Part shown: positions 7,940 to 18,026 of the stretch, one piece after another
How the letters are laid out: every line of letters begins with the position of its first letter
How positions within the stretch are numbered: the first letter of the stretch is position 1
From: Streptomyces stelliscabiei
Lineage (GTDB): Bacteria > Actinomycetota > Actinomycetes > Streptomycetales > Streptomycetaceae
Reading direction: 5' to 3'
Assembly: GCF_014873495.1 (NCBI RefSeq)
Contig: NZ_JADBGF010000001.1
Location: 186,001 to 250,000 of the forward strand
DNA: 64,000 bases
Notes under the pieces: generated by a model
Told to the model about the DNA's origin: nothing
The model's input: only the letters and a program-made list of their open reading frames with translations
Database searches by the model: none
Made by a program: the position numbers and the translations under genes

Positions 7940-9349
7940 TCATAGCAGATCAAAGGACTCTAGATGCATGGCCAGGGCGAGAAGGGTACGGTCGGCGTAC
8001 GGTGCGCCGATCAACTGGACTGCAATGGGCAGGCCCTGGTCGTTTGTGCCGACGGGGACGATGACGGCGGGCAGGCCGATGTGGCTGATGAGGTTGGCCC
8101 AGCCGGTCTGATCGAAGAAGCTGCGTTCGTGCCCGTTGATCTGAAGGGTTCGGCTGCCGTTCGGGATGGCGGGGGTCGGGGCAGCAGGGGTGAGGAGCAC
8201 TTCGTGGTGCTCGAAGAACGCCGTCCACGCAGCGCGTTGACGGGCGCGCTCTTCACGGGCGATAAGCCAGCTGCGGTGGGGCTGGGTGCGATGGCGCAGG
8301 GCAGTGGCTCGAAGAGAGGTGTCGTCCTCGCATAGTTGGCGTGCGCTGGTCAGGTCTGCTGTGAACGCGTCGTCGCTGCCAGCTAGGGAGGCGTTGGCGT
8401 GGAGGAGCTGTTCGAAGAGTTGCGATGCGTCAGTGAAGCCAACCGGGCCGCGGGTTGCGGTGATGTGCGCTCCGGTGGCGCCCAGCTGGCGGGTGAGCAG
8501 TTCGAGCGTCGCGGCCGTGGCGTCATCGACGGGGCAGCCAGGGTCGCTTGGCCAGATGGCGATGCGGAAGTCATCGAGCTGTCGGGGCGGTTCGGGCAGG
8601 CTCAGTCGCCATGGTGTGTGTTCATCCGGGGTGGGCGTGGTGAGTGCCGTGAGCATGAGGGCCAGGTCGCGGGGGTGTCGGGCGAGAGGGCCGGGGGTGA
8701 GCATGTCGCTGGTGGTCAGCCAGCCGGGTGGTCGGGGAATGTGTCCTCGGGCAGAGACGAGTCCTTGGGTGGGGCGCAGGGCGTAGACGCCGCAGTAGTG
8801 GGCCGGCAGGCGGAGGGAGCCGGCGAGGTCGCTGCCGAGTTCGAGGGGGGTCAGTGCGGCGGCGATGGCTGCTGCGGCGCCGCCGGAGGAGCCGCCGGGG
8901 GTTCGGGTGGGGTCGTGGGGGTTGTGGGTGGTTCCGAAGAGGGTGTTGTCGGTGTGGAGGTCCTGGCAGTAGGCGGGGACGTTGGTTTTGCCCATGATCA
9001 CGGCGCCGGCGTGGCGGAGTCTCGCAACGGCATCGGCGTCCTGCTCGGGGATGTGGTGGCGGAGGTCTTCGCTTCCGCAGGTGGTGCGCAAGTGGGCGGT
9101 TTCGAAGGAGTCCTTGATCGTGAGCGGCAGCCCGTCGAGCAGGCCGACGGGTTCGCCTCGGGTCCGGCGTGTGTCTGAGGCGTCGGCTGCTCGTTGGGCG
9201 GCTTCGATGTCGAGGGTGATGACGGCGTTGAGGGTGCTGGCCTGGATCCGTTCGAGGTGGAGGTCGAGCAGGTCTCGGTTGGAGATCGCGCCTTGTTGGA
9301 GTGCGTTGAGCTGGGCGTGGGCCGGGAGGTCCGGGTAGCTGGTGTTCAT
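7940..9349 (-). CDS. Amidase (amidase-signature family)
   Basis: The 469-aa protein starts at ATG 9349, overlapping the upstream membrane-protein stop as ATGA. The amidase-signature catalytic set is present: Lys79 in LTIKDSF, the cis-Ser region GGSSGG at 152-157, and the nucleophilic Ser178 in GSDLAGSLR. The usual GSDxGGS is here GSDLAGS, a one-residue change from the commonest form, which may or may not affect activity. Members hydrolyse amides (GatA, mandelamide hydrolase and similar). No cognate GatB/C is nearby, so it is not the tRNA amidotransferase subunit. Substrate unknown. Confidence 0.85.
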   Translation of the reverse strand: MNTSYPDLPAHAQLNALQQGAISNRDLLDLHLERIQASTLNAVITLDIEAAQRAADASDTRRTRGEPVGLLDGLPLTIKDSFETAHLRTTCGSEDLRHHIPEQDADAVARLRHAGAVIMGKTNVPAYCQDLHTDNTLFGTTHNPHDPTRTPGGSSGGAAAAIAAALTPLELGSDLAGSLRLPAHYCGVYALRPTQGLVSARGHIPRPPGWLTTSDMLTPGPLARHPRDLALMLTALTTPTPDEHTPWRLSLPEPPRQLDDFRIAIWPSDPGCPVDDATAATLELLTRQLGATGAHITATRGPVGFTDASQLFEQLLHANASLAGSDDAFTADLTSARQLCEDDTSLRATALRHRTQPHRSWLIAREERARQRAAWTAFFEHHEVLLTPAAPTPAIPNGSRTLQINGHERSFFDQTGWANLISHIGLPAVIVPVGTNDQGLPIAVQLIGAPYADRTLLALAMHLESFDLL

Positions 9350-10425
9350 GTGCTGACGGCCTCGGGGGCTGTGGGTTGGTCGTGCCGGGCGAAGTGTCGA
9401 GCGATGGCACGCAGGGCCGGGAGGTCCTCGATGGGGTGCCAGGACTCGATGTTCTGGTCGGCGAAGTCGGTGGGCTGGGCAGGCAGCGTGCCCTCTGTGT
9501 GAGCGGTGAGTGCGGCGCGGATCTGGTCGGCGGTGACCGCCGCGTGGAGTTCGTCTCCCGTGAGGCCGGCGGCCCGGTGCCGTTCTTCGCTGGCCTGCCG
9601 TATGTGGTGGTCGAGGTAGGGACGCACTGCGGTCTGTCCGTCGCGGATCTCCACGACCCGGCGGTACACCTGGAAGGGGATGCCGCGGGTGTGCGATCGG
9701 TCGTCGGCCGTGGAGTCGTTGGGGGTGAGGGCGATCTCGGGGACGGCGCGGTAGAAGACGAGCCACAGTGGATGCAGCTGGCGGTGAGCACGTCGGAGGT
9801 CCCACTGGTAGGTGGCGTGCCGTGTTTGGGCGGTGAGCGTGGGGATGAGCCAGCCGACCAGGGTGAGGATCGTTCCGAGGTCACCGCAGATCCAGGCGAA
9901 GTCCTCCCAGCCGGTCAGGGAGGTGCCCAGGGCTGCGGCGGTCACGTTCCCGATGCGCACGGCACTGTAGCCGAGGGTCACGGCCGCGCCGACGGCGACG
10001 GTGCGCAGACCAACGCGTACGGCCGTGCGCGGGCTGCGGCTGGCCAGACGCCAGCTCGCCACGCTCAAGTAGACCTCGGCGAGTGTGTAGGCGCTGATGT
10101 AGACCGTCAGGTAGGCCGCGTAGATGTGGTCGTGCGCGTAGTACAGGGTGAAGTCCGTGGGCCGCTGGACGGCGGGGGTCAGCAGGAAGAACAGCACGAA
10201 CAGTGCGGTGATGACGGCGGCGCCGGAGCCGAGCCAGTACCGGGACATCTGGCGGGCCCGGTCGGCGGCTGAACTCCAGTGGCTCAGGACGTGGGGCAGA
10301 GATCGATCAGCAGGCAACGGTGGACGGGGCATACTGCCGCGATCCCAAGACGCCACCACAGCGGCCATACCGGTCTCTCTGCAAGGCAGCACGGGCAGGC
10401 CCGACTTGACGTGGTCAACATCCAT
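9346..10425 (-). pseudogene. N-terminally truncated MAB_1171c-type membrane protein, fused to TniQ remnant
   Basis: From about 10270 downward the sequence matches the C-terminal half of the actinobacterial membrane proteins annotated as MAB_1171c-family putative transporters. Visible hydrophobic segments are GSGAAVITALFVLFFLL, YAAYLTVYISAYTLAEVYL, a TLGYSAVRIGNVTAAAL stretch and a DLGTILTLVGWLI stretch. They are followed by a soluble tail with HPLWLVFYRAVPEIAL. The usual N-terminal membrane segments are missing. The first ~50 codons of the open frame instead lie over the end of a tniQ fragment in another frame, so the gene lost its start by a rearrangement near 10270-10290. The soluble tail could still be made. 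It overlaps the amidase start by 4 nt. Confidence 0.7.
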
Positions 10426-10787
10426 TCACGAAGAGCGACAAGCCGCATCGACGTCCGGTCGCTCGGCTCCAGGCCCGCGAAGTCGAGTGCGGTCCCGTCA
10501 TACCGGGCGAGCTGCATGGCCTGAAGCGTTCGGACCGGCAACCCTGTCGCATCGCGCAGGCCGCTGAGGCTCTCAGGGGTGAGAATGACTCCGAAAAACA
10601 CGGGCCGAGTGATTGCCGCGCCTTCGGAACACTCCAACCCCAGTGCGTGGGCAGCCCGGCCGGGAGGAGCGCTCAGCGTGCCCGCAACACGATCTACCCA
10701 GGAGGAGAAAGCCTCGCCGCTAACCGGCTTCGGGACGACAGGAAGCCGGCGGGCACGGGGTACGGCAACAGGACTACGCGCAGGCAC
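10284..10787 (-). pseudogene. tniQ-like transposition gene, C-terminally truncated
   Basis: The frame encodes the typical TniQ N-terminal block (RLPVVPKPVSGEAFSSWVDR, then PPGRAAHALGLE) and the cysteine-containing region (SRACPCCLAERPVWPLWWRL, CPVHRCLLIDLCP). TniQ proteins are target-selection or assembly factors of Tn7/Tn5053-like elements. Here the protein stops right after the zinc-binding region, where it joins membrane-protein sequence. No tniA/tniB gene is nearby. The start is uncertain; GTG 10787 is one option, and an in-frame ATG lies at 10931. Confidence 0.75.
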
Positions 10788-11179
10788 TTGTGGGATCGTG
10801 TGTCTCGCAAGCACGTGCACTGCCGCCAATGCCGCCCCCTCCCACTTGCGCGTCCGTCTCAGGCTCTTTCGGCGGCCTCTCCTGACGAACGCGTGAACAC
10901 CGGCCCCAGTAGGCCACTTGACGTTATTCATTCCCCGATGTCCACGACGAGAACCCGTCTGAGGTAGTGGCCTCGCACGCGGTGGCCGTCGCCTTTGAGG
11001 TAGACCATTCGGTATGGCGGACGAGGCGGTCAACCAATGCAGTCCGAGACCCCGCCTGTCAGTGAGCGTTTTCAGCTCGGCCACTGATCGGGTGACGCTG
11101 GTGGTGTGCGCAACGCACGAGGCTCCCGTGCCGTTGGGGGAGGTGTTCGAAGTCTCAACCCAAAGGCACAGGAGCCGCG
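10788..11179. other. Intergenic stretch with possible IstB-like ATPase remnant
   Basis: No intact gene is seen. On the minus strand around 10965-11050, one frame gives DRLVRHTEW and another gives MVYLKGDGHRVRGHYLRR, together resembling the end of an IstB/TniB-type helper ATPase broken by frameshifts. That would fit the adjacent tniQ fragment. The right part (from about 11120) is the left flank of the IS5-type transposase remnant. Confidence 0.3.
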
Positions 11180-11933
11180 TTGGTTCCGTATTCTGCCGCG
11201 CTCGACCTGCCTCACGCCCTGGCCGAGTGGGTCACCGTCACCATGCTCATCGTCACCCGCGAGGGTGACCGCCGCTGCAAACTCCCGCCGCACCAACGTG
11301 CCCTGGTCGGTCTGGTGTACCTGCGTCGGCACGACACTCTGGCGCAGATCGCGGCCGGGTTCGGCATATCCGTCGGCACCGCCCACGCCTACACGGCCTC
11401 TGTCATCGATCTGCTCGCCGACCGGGCCCGGCCTGCTCCGTGCCCTGCGTGAAGCCGACCCGGAGTACGTCCTGCTGGACGGCACCCTCGCGGAGTGCGA
11501 CCGGGTCGGCGACAGCCGAGCCGACTATTCCCACAAACACCGCCGACACGGGGTGAACGTGCAGATGGTCACTGATCCAGACTGCCAGCTGCTGTGGATC
11601 TCACCCGCACTCCCCGGCCGCGCCCACGACCTGACGGCGGCGCGCAACCACCGGATCATCCGGATCTGCGAACGCCAAGGCGTCCCAGTCCTCGCTGACC
11701 GGGCTTACATGGGAGCTGGCTCATGGGTGACGACACCCCTCAGGCGCCCGCCGGGCCGCGAGCTCACACCGACCCAGCAAACCGTCAACCGCGCGCTGTC
11801 CGCAGCCCGGGCCCCGGTCGAGCGCGGCGTCGCACGGCTGAAGTCCTGGCGCATCTTCCGCCGGTCCCGCTGCAGCCCGAATCGAATGACGTCAATTGCC
11901 GCTGCCGTCCTCACGCCGGAGCGGCAACGCTGA
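11180..11933 (+). pseudogene. IS5-family transposase (DDE_Tnp_4 type), frameshifted
   Basis: The N-terminal part ([60 protein letters not shown]) is in one frame and stops at 11452. The catalytic part ([64 protein letters not shown]) continues in another frame from about 11427. The change needed is +1 rather than the -1 used in programmed IS frameshifting, and no slippery run is present at the join, so it is probably inactive. The C-terminus is complete, ending shortly before the SpoIIE gene. Confidence 0.75.
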
Positions 11934-11993
11934 AAGAGCTCAATCACCCCGATCACGACCGACCGGCCAATTGCCCGTTACTGACCCACGCTC

Positions 11994-14132
11994 CTAGCCC
12001 TCGGCCTCGGCGGGGTTCTCCTCGCCCAGCTCGGCCCAGACCGTCTTGCCTTGCCTGGCATGGCGCGTTCCCCAGCGCTCGGCAAGCTGGGCGACGAGAA
12101 ACAGGCCGCGTCCTCCCTCGTCGAAGACCCGGGCCCGGCGCAGGTGGGGCGTGGTGCTGCTGGCGTCGGACACTTCACACAGCAGGGAGCGGTCACGGAT
12201 GAGCCGCAGGCGGATGGGAGGCCGACCGTAGCGGATGGCGTTGGTGACCAGTTCGCTGACCACCAGTTCGGTGGTGAAGTCGAGTTCCTCCAGTCCCCAG
12301 GCGGTCAGCTGCCGGGCAGCATTCGAACGGGCTCGGGTGACGGCTGCCGGGTCGGCGTCCACGTCCCAGGCTGCGACCTGGGTGTCCCCGAGGGCGCGGG
12401 TGCGGGCCAGCAGCAGGGCGACGTCGTCGTCGGCTCGGCCTGCGGGCAGCAGGGCTTCGAGCACGGTGTCGCACGCGGCCTCCAGCGAGGCGCAGGGCTG
12501 GGCCAGAGCGTGGCGCAGGAGGGTGAGGCCTGCCTCGATATCGCGGTCGCGGGCTTCGACCAGGCCGTCGGTGTACAGGGCGAGGAGGCTGCCTTCGGGC
12601 AGGTCGACCTCCGCCGCCTCGAACGGCAGGCCCCCCAGGCCCAGCGGCGGGCCGGGCGGGAGATCGAGGAGCTCGACGGTTGCGTCGCCGGTCACCACGG
12701 CGGGCAGCACGTGGCCCGCGCGTGCCAGGTAACAGCGGCCGTCCACGGGATCGTAGACGGCGTACAGACATGTGGCACCGATGTCCCCGGGCGCTTCCAC
12801 GTCCGGGTCGGCCGAGACTTCGGAGGACAGCCGAATGACGACGTCGTCCAGATGTGTCAGCAGTTCCTCGGGAGGCAGGTCGATGTCGGCGAGGGTACGG
12901 ACCGCGCTCCGCAGGCGCCCCATCGTGGCGGCGGCGTGGATACCGTGACCTACCACATCGCCCACCACCAGGGCGACCCGGGCGCCGGACAGCGGGATGA
13001 CGTCGTACCAGTCGCCGCCCACACCGGCCTGGGCACCGGCGGGCAGGTAGCGGCAGGCAACGTCGACGGCGGACTGCTCCGCCGTACGACGTGGGAGGAG
13101 ACTGCGCTGCAGGGTGACGGCCGTGGCATGGGCGTGCGTGTAGCGGCGGGCGTTGTCGATGGCCACGGCCGCCCTGGCCGCGATCTCCTGGGCGAGGATC
13201 AGGTCTTCGTCGTCGAACAGGTCGGGGTTGCTGTGACGGGAAAACCGCGCGACACCAAGGGTGGCACCGCGGGCGCTCAGCGGCACCACCAGCATCGAGC
13301 GGGTGGGGTGGCTGACGAAGGCATCGGCCGGATCGGTCGGCGCCGCCGTGTGCCGGGACGGCTGACCGGTGGCCAGGGCGCGAGCCGAGGGCGATCCGCC
13401 CGGGCAGGTGTGGCGCTCCCCCAGCCGAATCGTCGGCTCCTGACCGCCCCACGCCGACGACGCCTGGGCAACCCGGTGCAGTACGAGCTGACCCGCCGCC
13501 GGACTGCCGCCCCCGTGGACCACGGGGTCGAGCAGGTCGACAGTGACGAGGTCGGCGAAGTGACCGATGGCGAGATCCGCCAGCTCCTGGGTGGTGCGAG
13601 CGATGTCCAGGGTGGTCCCGACGCGTTTGCCGGCCTCGTTCACCAGGGACAGCCGCCACTGCAGTCGCCGGTCCCGCTCCTCCTGGTACGCCGTGACGCC
13701 CTGCTCAGATGTGTGGTCGACGTATCCGCTTGTCGCCAGCAGCCAGCGCGACGCCGCACTGATCAGCTCCGCATTCTTCGTCAGTCGCGGCATTTCCGCG
13801 AGCAGTCTGTCGAGGACGATGCGCTGACCGAGCCGGTAGGCCCGCAGCATCACACTGACGGGCGTACCGCGCCGCGCCAGCCGGCGTGCGCGTTCCATCT
13901 CCGCGGCCGGCGGTTCGATCTCGCTCGGCTCGATGCCGTATTGCAGGCCCCGCAGCACGCCGACGACGTTTTCGGTGACGCCCTCGGAGGTCCTACGGGC
14001 GAGATCCGGGTCGTTCCACAGTTCGGGAACCTCATGCCGCAGGCACCGCACCACGTCGGCGATCAGCTCGTCCGCCTTCGGTCCGAGCTCGCCGGCGACC
14101 CGGGACACAAAGCTGGCGGCCGTGTACTCCAC
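11994..14132 (-). CDS. SpoIIE-family phosphatase with GAF and C-terminal ATPase domains
   Basis: The 712-aa protein is read from GTG 14132; upstream starts remain possible. Domain order: an N-terminal helical region (about 1-130) like that of RsbR/PucR-type N-terminal domains; a GAF sensor domain (about 165-345, ending [13 protein letters not shown]); a PP2C-type SpoIIE phosphatase domain ([53 protein letters not shown]); and a C-terminal GHKL ATPase ([35 protein letters not shown]). The combination is a partner-switching regulator that can both dephosphorylate an anti-anti-sigma factor and act as its kinase. The stimulus is unknown. It stands alone, flanked by IS and hydrolase remnants. Confidence 0.9.
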   Translation of the reverse strand: MEYTAASFVSRVAGELGPKADELIADVVRCLRHEVPELWNDPDLARRTSEGVTENVVGVLRGLQYGIEPSEIEPPAAEMERARRLARRGTPVSVMLRAYRLGQRIVLDRLLAEMPRLTKNAELISAASRWLLATSGYVDHTSEQGVTAYQEERDRRLQWRLSLVNEAGKRVGTTLDIARTTQELADLAIGHFADLVTVDLLDPVVHGGGSPAAGQLVLHRVAQASSAWGGQEPTIRLGERHTCPGGSPSARALATGQPSRHTAAPTDPADAFVSHPTRSMLVVPLSARGATLGVARFSRHSNPDLFDDEDLILAQEIAARAAVAIDNARRYTHAHATAVTLQRSLLPRRTAEQSAVDVACRYLPAGAQAGVGGDWYDVIPLSGARVALVVGDVVGHGIHAAATMGRLRSAVRTLADIDLPPEELLTHLDDVVIRLSSEVSADPDVEAPGDIGATCLYAVYDPVDGRCYLARAGHVLPAVVTGDATVELLDLPPGPPLGLGGLPFEAAEVDLPEGSLLALYTDGLVEARDRDIEAGLTLLRHALAQPCASLEAACDTVLEALLPAGRADDDVALLLARTRALGDTQVAAWDVDADPAAVTRARSNAARQLTAWGLEELDFTTELVVSELVTNAIRYGRPPIRLRLIRDRSLLCEVSDASSTTPHLRRARVFDEGGRGLFLVAQLAERWGTRHARQGKTVWAELGEENPAEAEG

Positions 14133-14338
14133 ACTTTCGACTCTACGCCGAGCGGGCGACCCGTGAGCGGTCCGGCGTGACGAGCTCCCGCGCGAGACGG
14201 CGCACGCCCCGGCCGTCCGCCGGACCGCGGCGTACCACACCGCCGTCAGGGCCGGCACGGCGGCGGGCTGGGCCCGCCCGGGCGGGCCGCTGTTACTCAG
14301 GTGGGCCACAGCGGCCGCGAAGCCGGACGCTTGCCAAG

Positions 14339-14886
14339 TCACCACAGAGCCGGGCGGACCATGCGGCGTTCACCACGGGCTTCCCGCATCTGCCGAAGCC
14401 GGGGGAACAAGCGGACCACGCCGGCGAGCCGACCGTCACCGAACCGCGGACGCACACACTCCCCGGCCACCACGATCCTCGGAGCCGTCTCGGCGGCCAG
14501 GTCGTAGGCCGCCAGGCAGTCATCCAGACCGGCGGGGAAGGGGTTCTCGGGCGCGAGACGGTATGCGCGGGAAGCAGCACGCGCGCGCCTGCGGCCAGCG
14601 CCACTTGAGCGCCCAGGAAGCGCGCCCCGGCAGCGGATCCGACCCGGAAGCCGCCCCCGTGCAGGTCGAGGATGACAAGGTCTTCGGGGGCGCCCTGCGG
14701 TGTCAGGAGCCACGATCCGGGCCGGAGTTCCGCGACCTCCTCATGGGTGGGCGACTCCCACCATTGGCTGGTACATGCCGGCGAACGCGTCCACCCCTCG
14801 CGTTCCGACGCGAGGCTCACGGGGCCGTTGGTCCGGGCCGACTCCTGATGCCACCCATCCATCAGGGCGAACGTGGCGCTGGGCAT
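14339..14886 (-). pseudogene. Alpha/beta hydrolase (HSL-type) remnant
   Basis: From ATG 14886 (AGGAG upstream) the frame encodes a normal N-terminus with the oxyanion-hole motif LDLHGGGFRVGS. The next recognisable element, YRLAPENPFPAGLDDCLAAY, is in a different frame. The nucleophile elbow GDSAGG is replaced by a short GECVRP sequence, after which RLAGVVRLFPRL continues. A frameshift and a small deletion have removed the catalytic Ser, so this is a decayed hormone-sensitive-lipase-type esterase. Confidence 0.75.
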
Positions 14887-15011
14887 GGTCGTGCTCCTCA
14901 CTGTCCCCCGAGGGGGCTTTCAATGGAATCGGCCACGGCGGCCGGACGTACCGGCGAGCCGATGGGAAAGACGTCAGACTCCGCACAGACGGGATAGCCG
15001 GTCACTCGAGC

Positions 15012-15530
15012 TCAGGAGACTTCGGTACCGGCGGCCAGCGTGGTGAACCGCCCTTCCAGGTCGGCCAGGAAATTCTCGCCGTCGGGCAGCATTCCGGCGA
15101 TCGCCTGTACGGTGGTCCGGCCGGAGCTCCGGAGCCGCTCTCGACGAACTCTGCGGCCTCCGGGAAGTACGAGACGAGCAAGTCCTTGAAGACACGGACC
15201 GCATCTTCGCGGTCCATGAGTTCCCCCATCGTCATGTCCAGGGACAACGGTGCCCGCTCAACCGTGTGTGCCCCCAGCGCCACTGTCCACGTGTGCCTCC
15301 CGGAGCCCACCTCGATGACGCCCCTGCCGTCCGGCAGGACAACGTCGGCCGTGGTGTTCGGAGGGACGACGTGGCCTCCACGGTGAATCACGCCCGGAGA
15401 GCGCCCAGGACACCTCGACGGTGCCGTACGGCGTGTGCAGACGTGCTCCAGCCTGGGTGATACCGCCACCCGGAAGGGGAGCGATCCGCAGGCGGTGGTG
15501 TCCCGGCGCGGCGGGAGCCAGGCCGGCCAC
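15012..15530 (-). pseudogene. Alpha-L-rhamnosidase C-terminal remnant
   Basis: Three consecutive pieces in three frames form the end of a GH78 alpha-L-rhamnosidase. The first is HHRLRIAPLPGGGITQAGAR with HTPYGTVEVSW. The second is VVPPNTTADVVLPDG with EVGSGRHTW. The third, ending at TGA 15012-15014, is AIAGMLPDGENFLADLEGRF. The catalytic domain is absent: the homology begins abruptly near 15530, just beyond the tetR gene end. At least two frameshifts are needed, so the sequence is not functional. Confidence 0.7.
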
Positions 15531-15558
15531 CGTACGGTGGCACGGCCCCGGGCGGACT

Positions 15559-16173
15559 TCAGCGGGCGAGCAGTCCGCGCAGAACCACCCTTTCCACAGC
15601 TGCGACGAGTTCCGTCACATGGGAGGCGTCAGCGCGGAGTCGGTCCGCGCGCCAGGAGAGGCCGAGAACGCCGTTCATGGCAGCCCACAACGCGGTGGCG
15701 GTGGTGACGGGATCGAGGTCGGCGGCGAGCGAGCCGTCGGCCACCCCGTCGGCCAGGGCGGCGGCGAGTTTGGCGTTCTGCTCGTCTACGAGCGCGGCGA
15801 CCCGTTCCAGGGCCGCGGGTTCGTCCGGCGGCTCGGCCAGCAGGCGGAACTGGTGTGGGCGCTCGGCGGCGAAACGGACGTACGCGGCCGAGGCGGCCCT
15901 GATGCGTTCCACGGGGGTGCCCGGGGCAGCGTAGGCGTCGTCCATGTAGGTCCGGTTGTCCTCGAGTGCCCGCTCGGCAACCGCGATGAGAACGGCCGCG
16001 CGGCCGCCCACGCGGTTGTACACCGTCTGCACGGCGACATCCGCGCGTTCGGCGATGCCTTCCAAGGTGACCGCGTCGGGGCCTCCGGAGGCCAGCAGCT
16101 CCTCGGCGGCGTCGACGATGGCCGCACGGGTTGCCGCGGCCCGACGTGTCGTGCGTGTGACCTTGATTGTCAT
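15559..16173 (-). CDS. TetR/AcrR-family transcriptional regulator
   Basis: The 204-aa protein has a canonical N-terminal TetR helix-turn-helix (TRAAIVDAAEELLASGG, VTLEGIAERADVAVQTVYNR) and a helical ligand-binding domain. It is the last gene of a run hydrolase, SDR, SDR, tetR on the minus strand, 68 nt after the preceding SDR gene. A perfect 10-bp inverted repeat at 19010-19035, upstream of the first gene of the run, is a plausible operator for it, giving feedback control of its own operon. The inducer is unknown. Confidence 0.87.
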   Translation of the reverse strand: MTIKVTRTTRRAAATRAAIVDAAEELLASGGPDAVTLEGIAERADVAVQTVYNRVGGRAAVLIAVAERALEDNRTYMDDAYAAPGTPVERIRAASAAYVRFAAERPHQFRLLAEPPDEPAALERVAALVDEQNAKLAAALADGVADGSLAADLDPVTTATALWAAMNGVLGLSWRADRLRADASHVTELVAAVERVVLRGLLAR

Positions 16174-16241
16174 GGTCTCCGCTACTTTACGTGGTGCTTG
16201 AAACGGCCGGACCCCCTGGGCCGCTTCCTTCAGCCCGGAAT

Positions 16242-17123
16242 TCAGCGGGAACCGGCCTGGTGGCGCTCATGCACCGCCGGGTCGTGCCAGCCCGACGCCG
16301 AGGCGAGGCCGTGGGCGCGCTGGACCGTCTGAGGGCGGAAACCGACACGTTCGAGTATCGGCCGGAACAGACCGGGAGCGTTCGCGGTCAGGGTGAGGGA
16401 CCTGGGGACGACGACGCGGTCCGCACGGCGCTCGATGCCGCGGACGATACCGGCGATGACCTTCTCCAGCGGCACCATCTTCCACAACCCCTTGGAGTTG
16501 CCGCCCCAGAGGGCGTGCCCGGCCGGGTCCGCGGTCACGTCGTCCATCATCGGAGTGCGGAAGAACGTGGGGTGGGCGCTGCCGACACCGACACCCAGGT
16601 GGCGAACCTCCAGGCGAAGGCTGTCGCACATCGCCCACACGCCGGCCTTGCTCGCGGTGTAGGAGATCTGGAGCGGCGAGTGCACGAAGGCGGCCATGGA
16701 GGAGATCGCGAGGAGATAGCCGCGTTGGGCCTCGACGTGGGGCAGAGCCGCACGGAAGGTGCGCCAGACCCCGTTGAGGTTGACGTCGATGACACGTTCG
16801 TAGGCCGACGGGTCGATGGTCGCCATCGGGGCCATGGTGTCGATCCCGGCGCCTGCGATGACGATGTCGAGGCGCCCGAAGTGCGAGGCGGCCTCGTCCA
16901 TGGCTTGCTGCAGGCCGGCGAGGTCGCGTACGTCGGCGTGCCAGCCACGGGCGACTGTTTCGTCTCCCAGGTCCTGCGCTTGGGCAGTGCTGGCCGCGAG
17001 GCTGAGGTCGAGCAGCGCGAGGTTGGCGCCGCGCCCGCGCAGGGCCTGGGCGAGGGCGGCGCCCAGGCCGCCGGTGGAGCCAGTGAGGACGACGGTGCGC
17101 CCGGCCAGGTCGTAACGGGTCAT
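16242..17123 (-). CDS. Short-chain dehydrogenase/reductase
   Basis: A 293-aa classical SDR: cofactor motif TGSTGGLG near residues 14-21, NAG-equivalent AGAG in DIVIAGAGID, catalytic Ser in AISSMAAF and the YTASK active site. The C-terminal extension of about 50 residues, after the core, is typical of the steroid/lipid-active SDR group. GAGGTAGG precedes ATG 17123. It lies 6 nt after a second SDR gene of similar length and architecture, which suggests tandem duplication. Substrate is not known. Confidence 0.87.
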   Translation of the reverse strand: MTRYDLAGRTVVLTGSTGGLGAALAQALRGRGANLALLDLSLAASTAQAQDLGDETVARGWHADVRDLAGLQQAMDEAASHFGRLDIVIAGAGIDTMAPMATIDPSAYERVIDVNLNGVWRTFRAALPHVEAQRGYLLAISSMAAFVHSPLQISYTASKAGVWAMCDSLRLEVRHLGVGVGSAHPTFFRTPMMDDVTADPAGHALWGGNSKGLWKMVPLEKVIAGIVRGIERRADRVVVPRSLTLTANAPGLFRPILERVGFRPQTVQRAHGLASASGWHDPAVHERHQAGSR

Positions 17124-17129
17124 GACAAC

Positions 17130-18014
17130 CTACCTCGGTGAGTCGGTCTGCGGGGACTTGCCTGTGGGGCGGGCGGATTCCTCGAGTCGGCGCAGGAGTC
17201 GGCGCAGTTCGGGGTGGCGTTCGGCGATGAGATCGGTGACGGGGTTAAGGACGCCGCGCAGGGCCGAAATCGGTACCCACCTGCGGGGGACCATGACACG
17301 GGCCGAGCGGTTCTCGATGCCGCGGACGACGGCGTCCGCGACGCGCGTGGGGGCGATGGCCTTGCCGAGCAGGGACGGGAAGGCGATCTCGCGCATGCGG
17401 GTGGTGATGTCGTTGCTTCCGAAGGCTGCCCCAGCGATGGGCGTGTGGACCCAGCCGGGGTAGAGGACCCCGGCGCTGGCGCCGTGGATGCCGAGTTCGG
17501 CGCGCAGGGCGCGGCCGAATTGCTCGACGCCGGCCTTCGACATGGCGTAGGGGGCGTTGGTCATACCGTTGAAGTAGGCGTACACCGAAGCGGTGACCAG
17601 GACGTGCCCGCGCGCCGCGATGACGTGCGGCAGTGCGGCGCGAACGGTGCGCCAGACGCCCAGCAGGTCCACTTCGACGACGCGCTCGAACATGGCCGGG
17701 TCGATGGTGGCGATCGCCGCCGGCGGATCGGCCGCGATCCCCGCGTTGGCGAAGACGACATCCAGGCCGCCGAACCGGTCGACCGTACGGTCCACCGCGT
17801 CGGCCAGTGCGGCGCTGTCGGTGACATCCACCGACAGCGTCAGTGTCCTGTCGCCGCCGAGGTCGCGGGCGAGGGCCGATGTGGCGTCGATGCCCCGGTC
17901 GGCGAGGACCACGTTGGCTCCGCGCGAGTGCAGCGTGCGGGCGGTGGCCGCACCGATGCCTCCGGCTGCGCCGGTGATGAAGACGGTCTTCCCCGCAATC
18001 GGGTAGGTGAGCAT
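17130..18014 (-). CDS. Short-chain dehydrogenase/reductase
   Basis: A 294-aa SDR with TGAAGGIG cofactor motif, FANAGIA, catalytic Ser in VTASVYAYF and YAMSK active site. It shares the length, spacing and C-terminal form of the next SDR (GIENRSARVMVPRRW here, GIERRADRVVVPRSL there), so the pair are paralogues that may act on related substrates or form a heteromer. ATG 18014 follows GAAAGAGG. It sits between the hydrolase gene (12 nt away) and its paralogue (6 nt). Confidence 0.87.
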   Translation of the reverse strand: MLTYPIAGKTVFITGAAGGIGAATARTLHSRGANVVLADRGIDATSALARDLGGDRTLTLSVDVTDSAALADAVDRTVDRFGGLDVVFANAGIAADPPAAIATIDPAMFERVVEVDLLGVWRTVRAALPHVIAARGHVLVTASVYAYFNGMTNAPYAMSKAGVEQFGRALRAELGIHGASAGVLYPGWVHTPIAGAAFGSNDITTRMREIAFPSLLGKAIAPTRVADAVVRGIENRSARVMVPRRWVPISALRGVLNPVTDLIAERHPELRRLLRRLEESARPTGKSPQTDSPR

Positions 18015-18026
18015 CTCGTACCTCTT

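Noticed and set aside
12051..14180. Very long open frame on the plus strand opposite the SpoIIE gene
   Set aside because: It is antisense to a full-length protein with all SpoIIE motifs; long antisense frames are usual in GC-rich DNA. The same applies to plus-strand frames over 29026-30963, 26011-27669 and 49221-51698.
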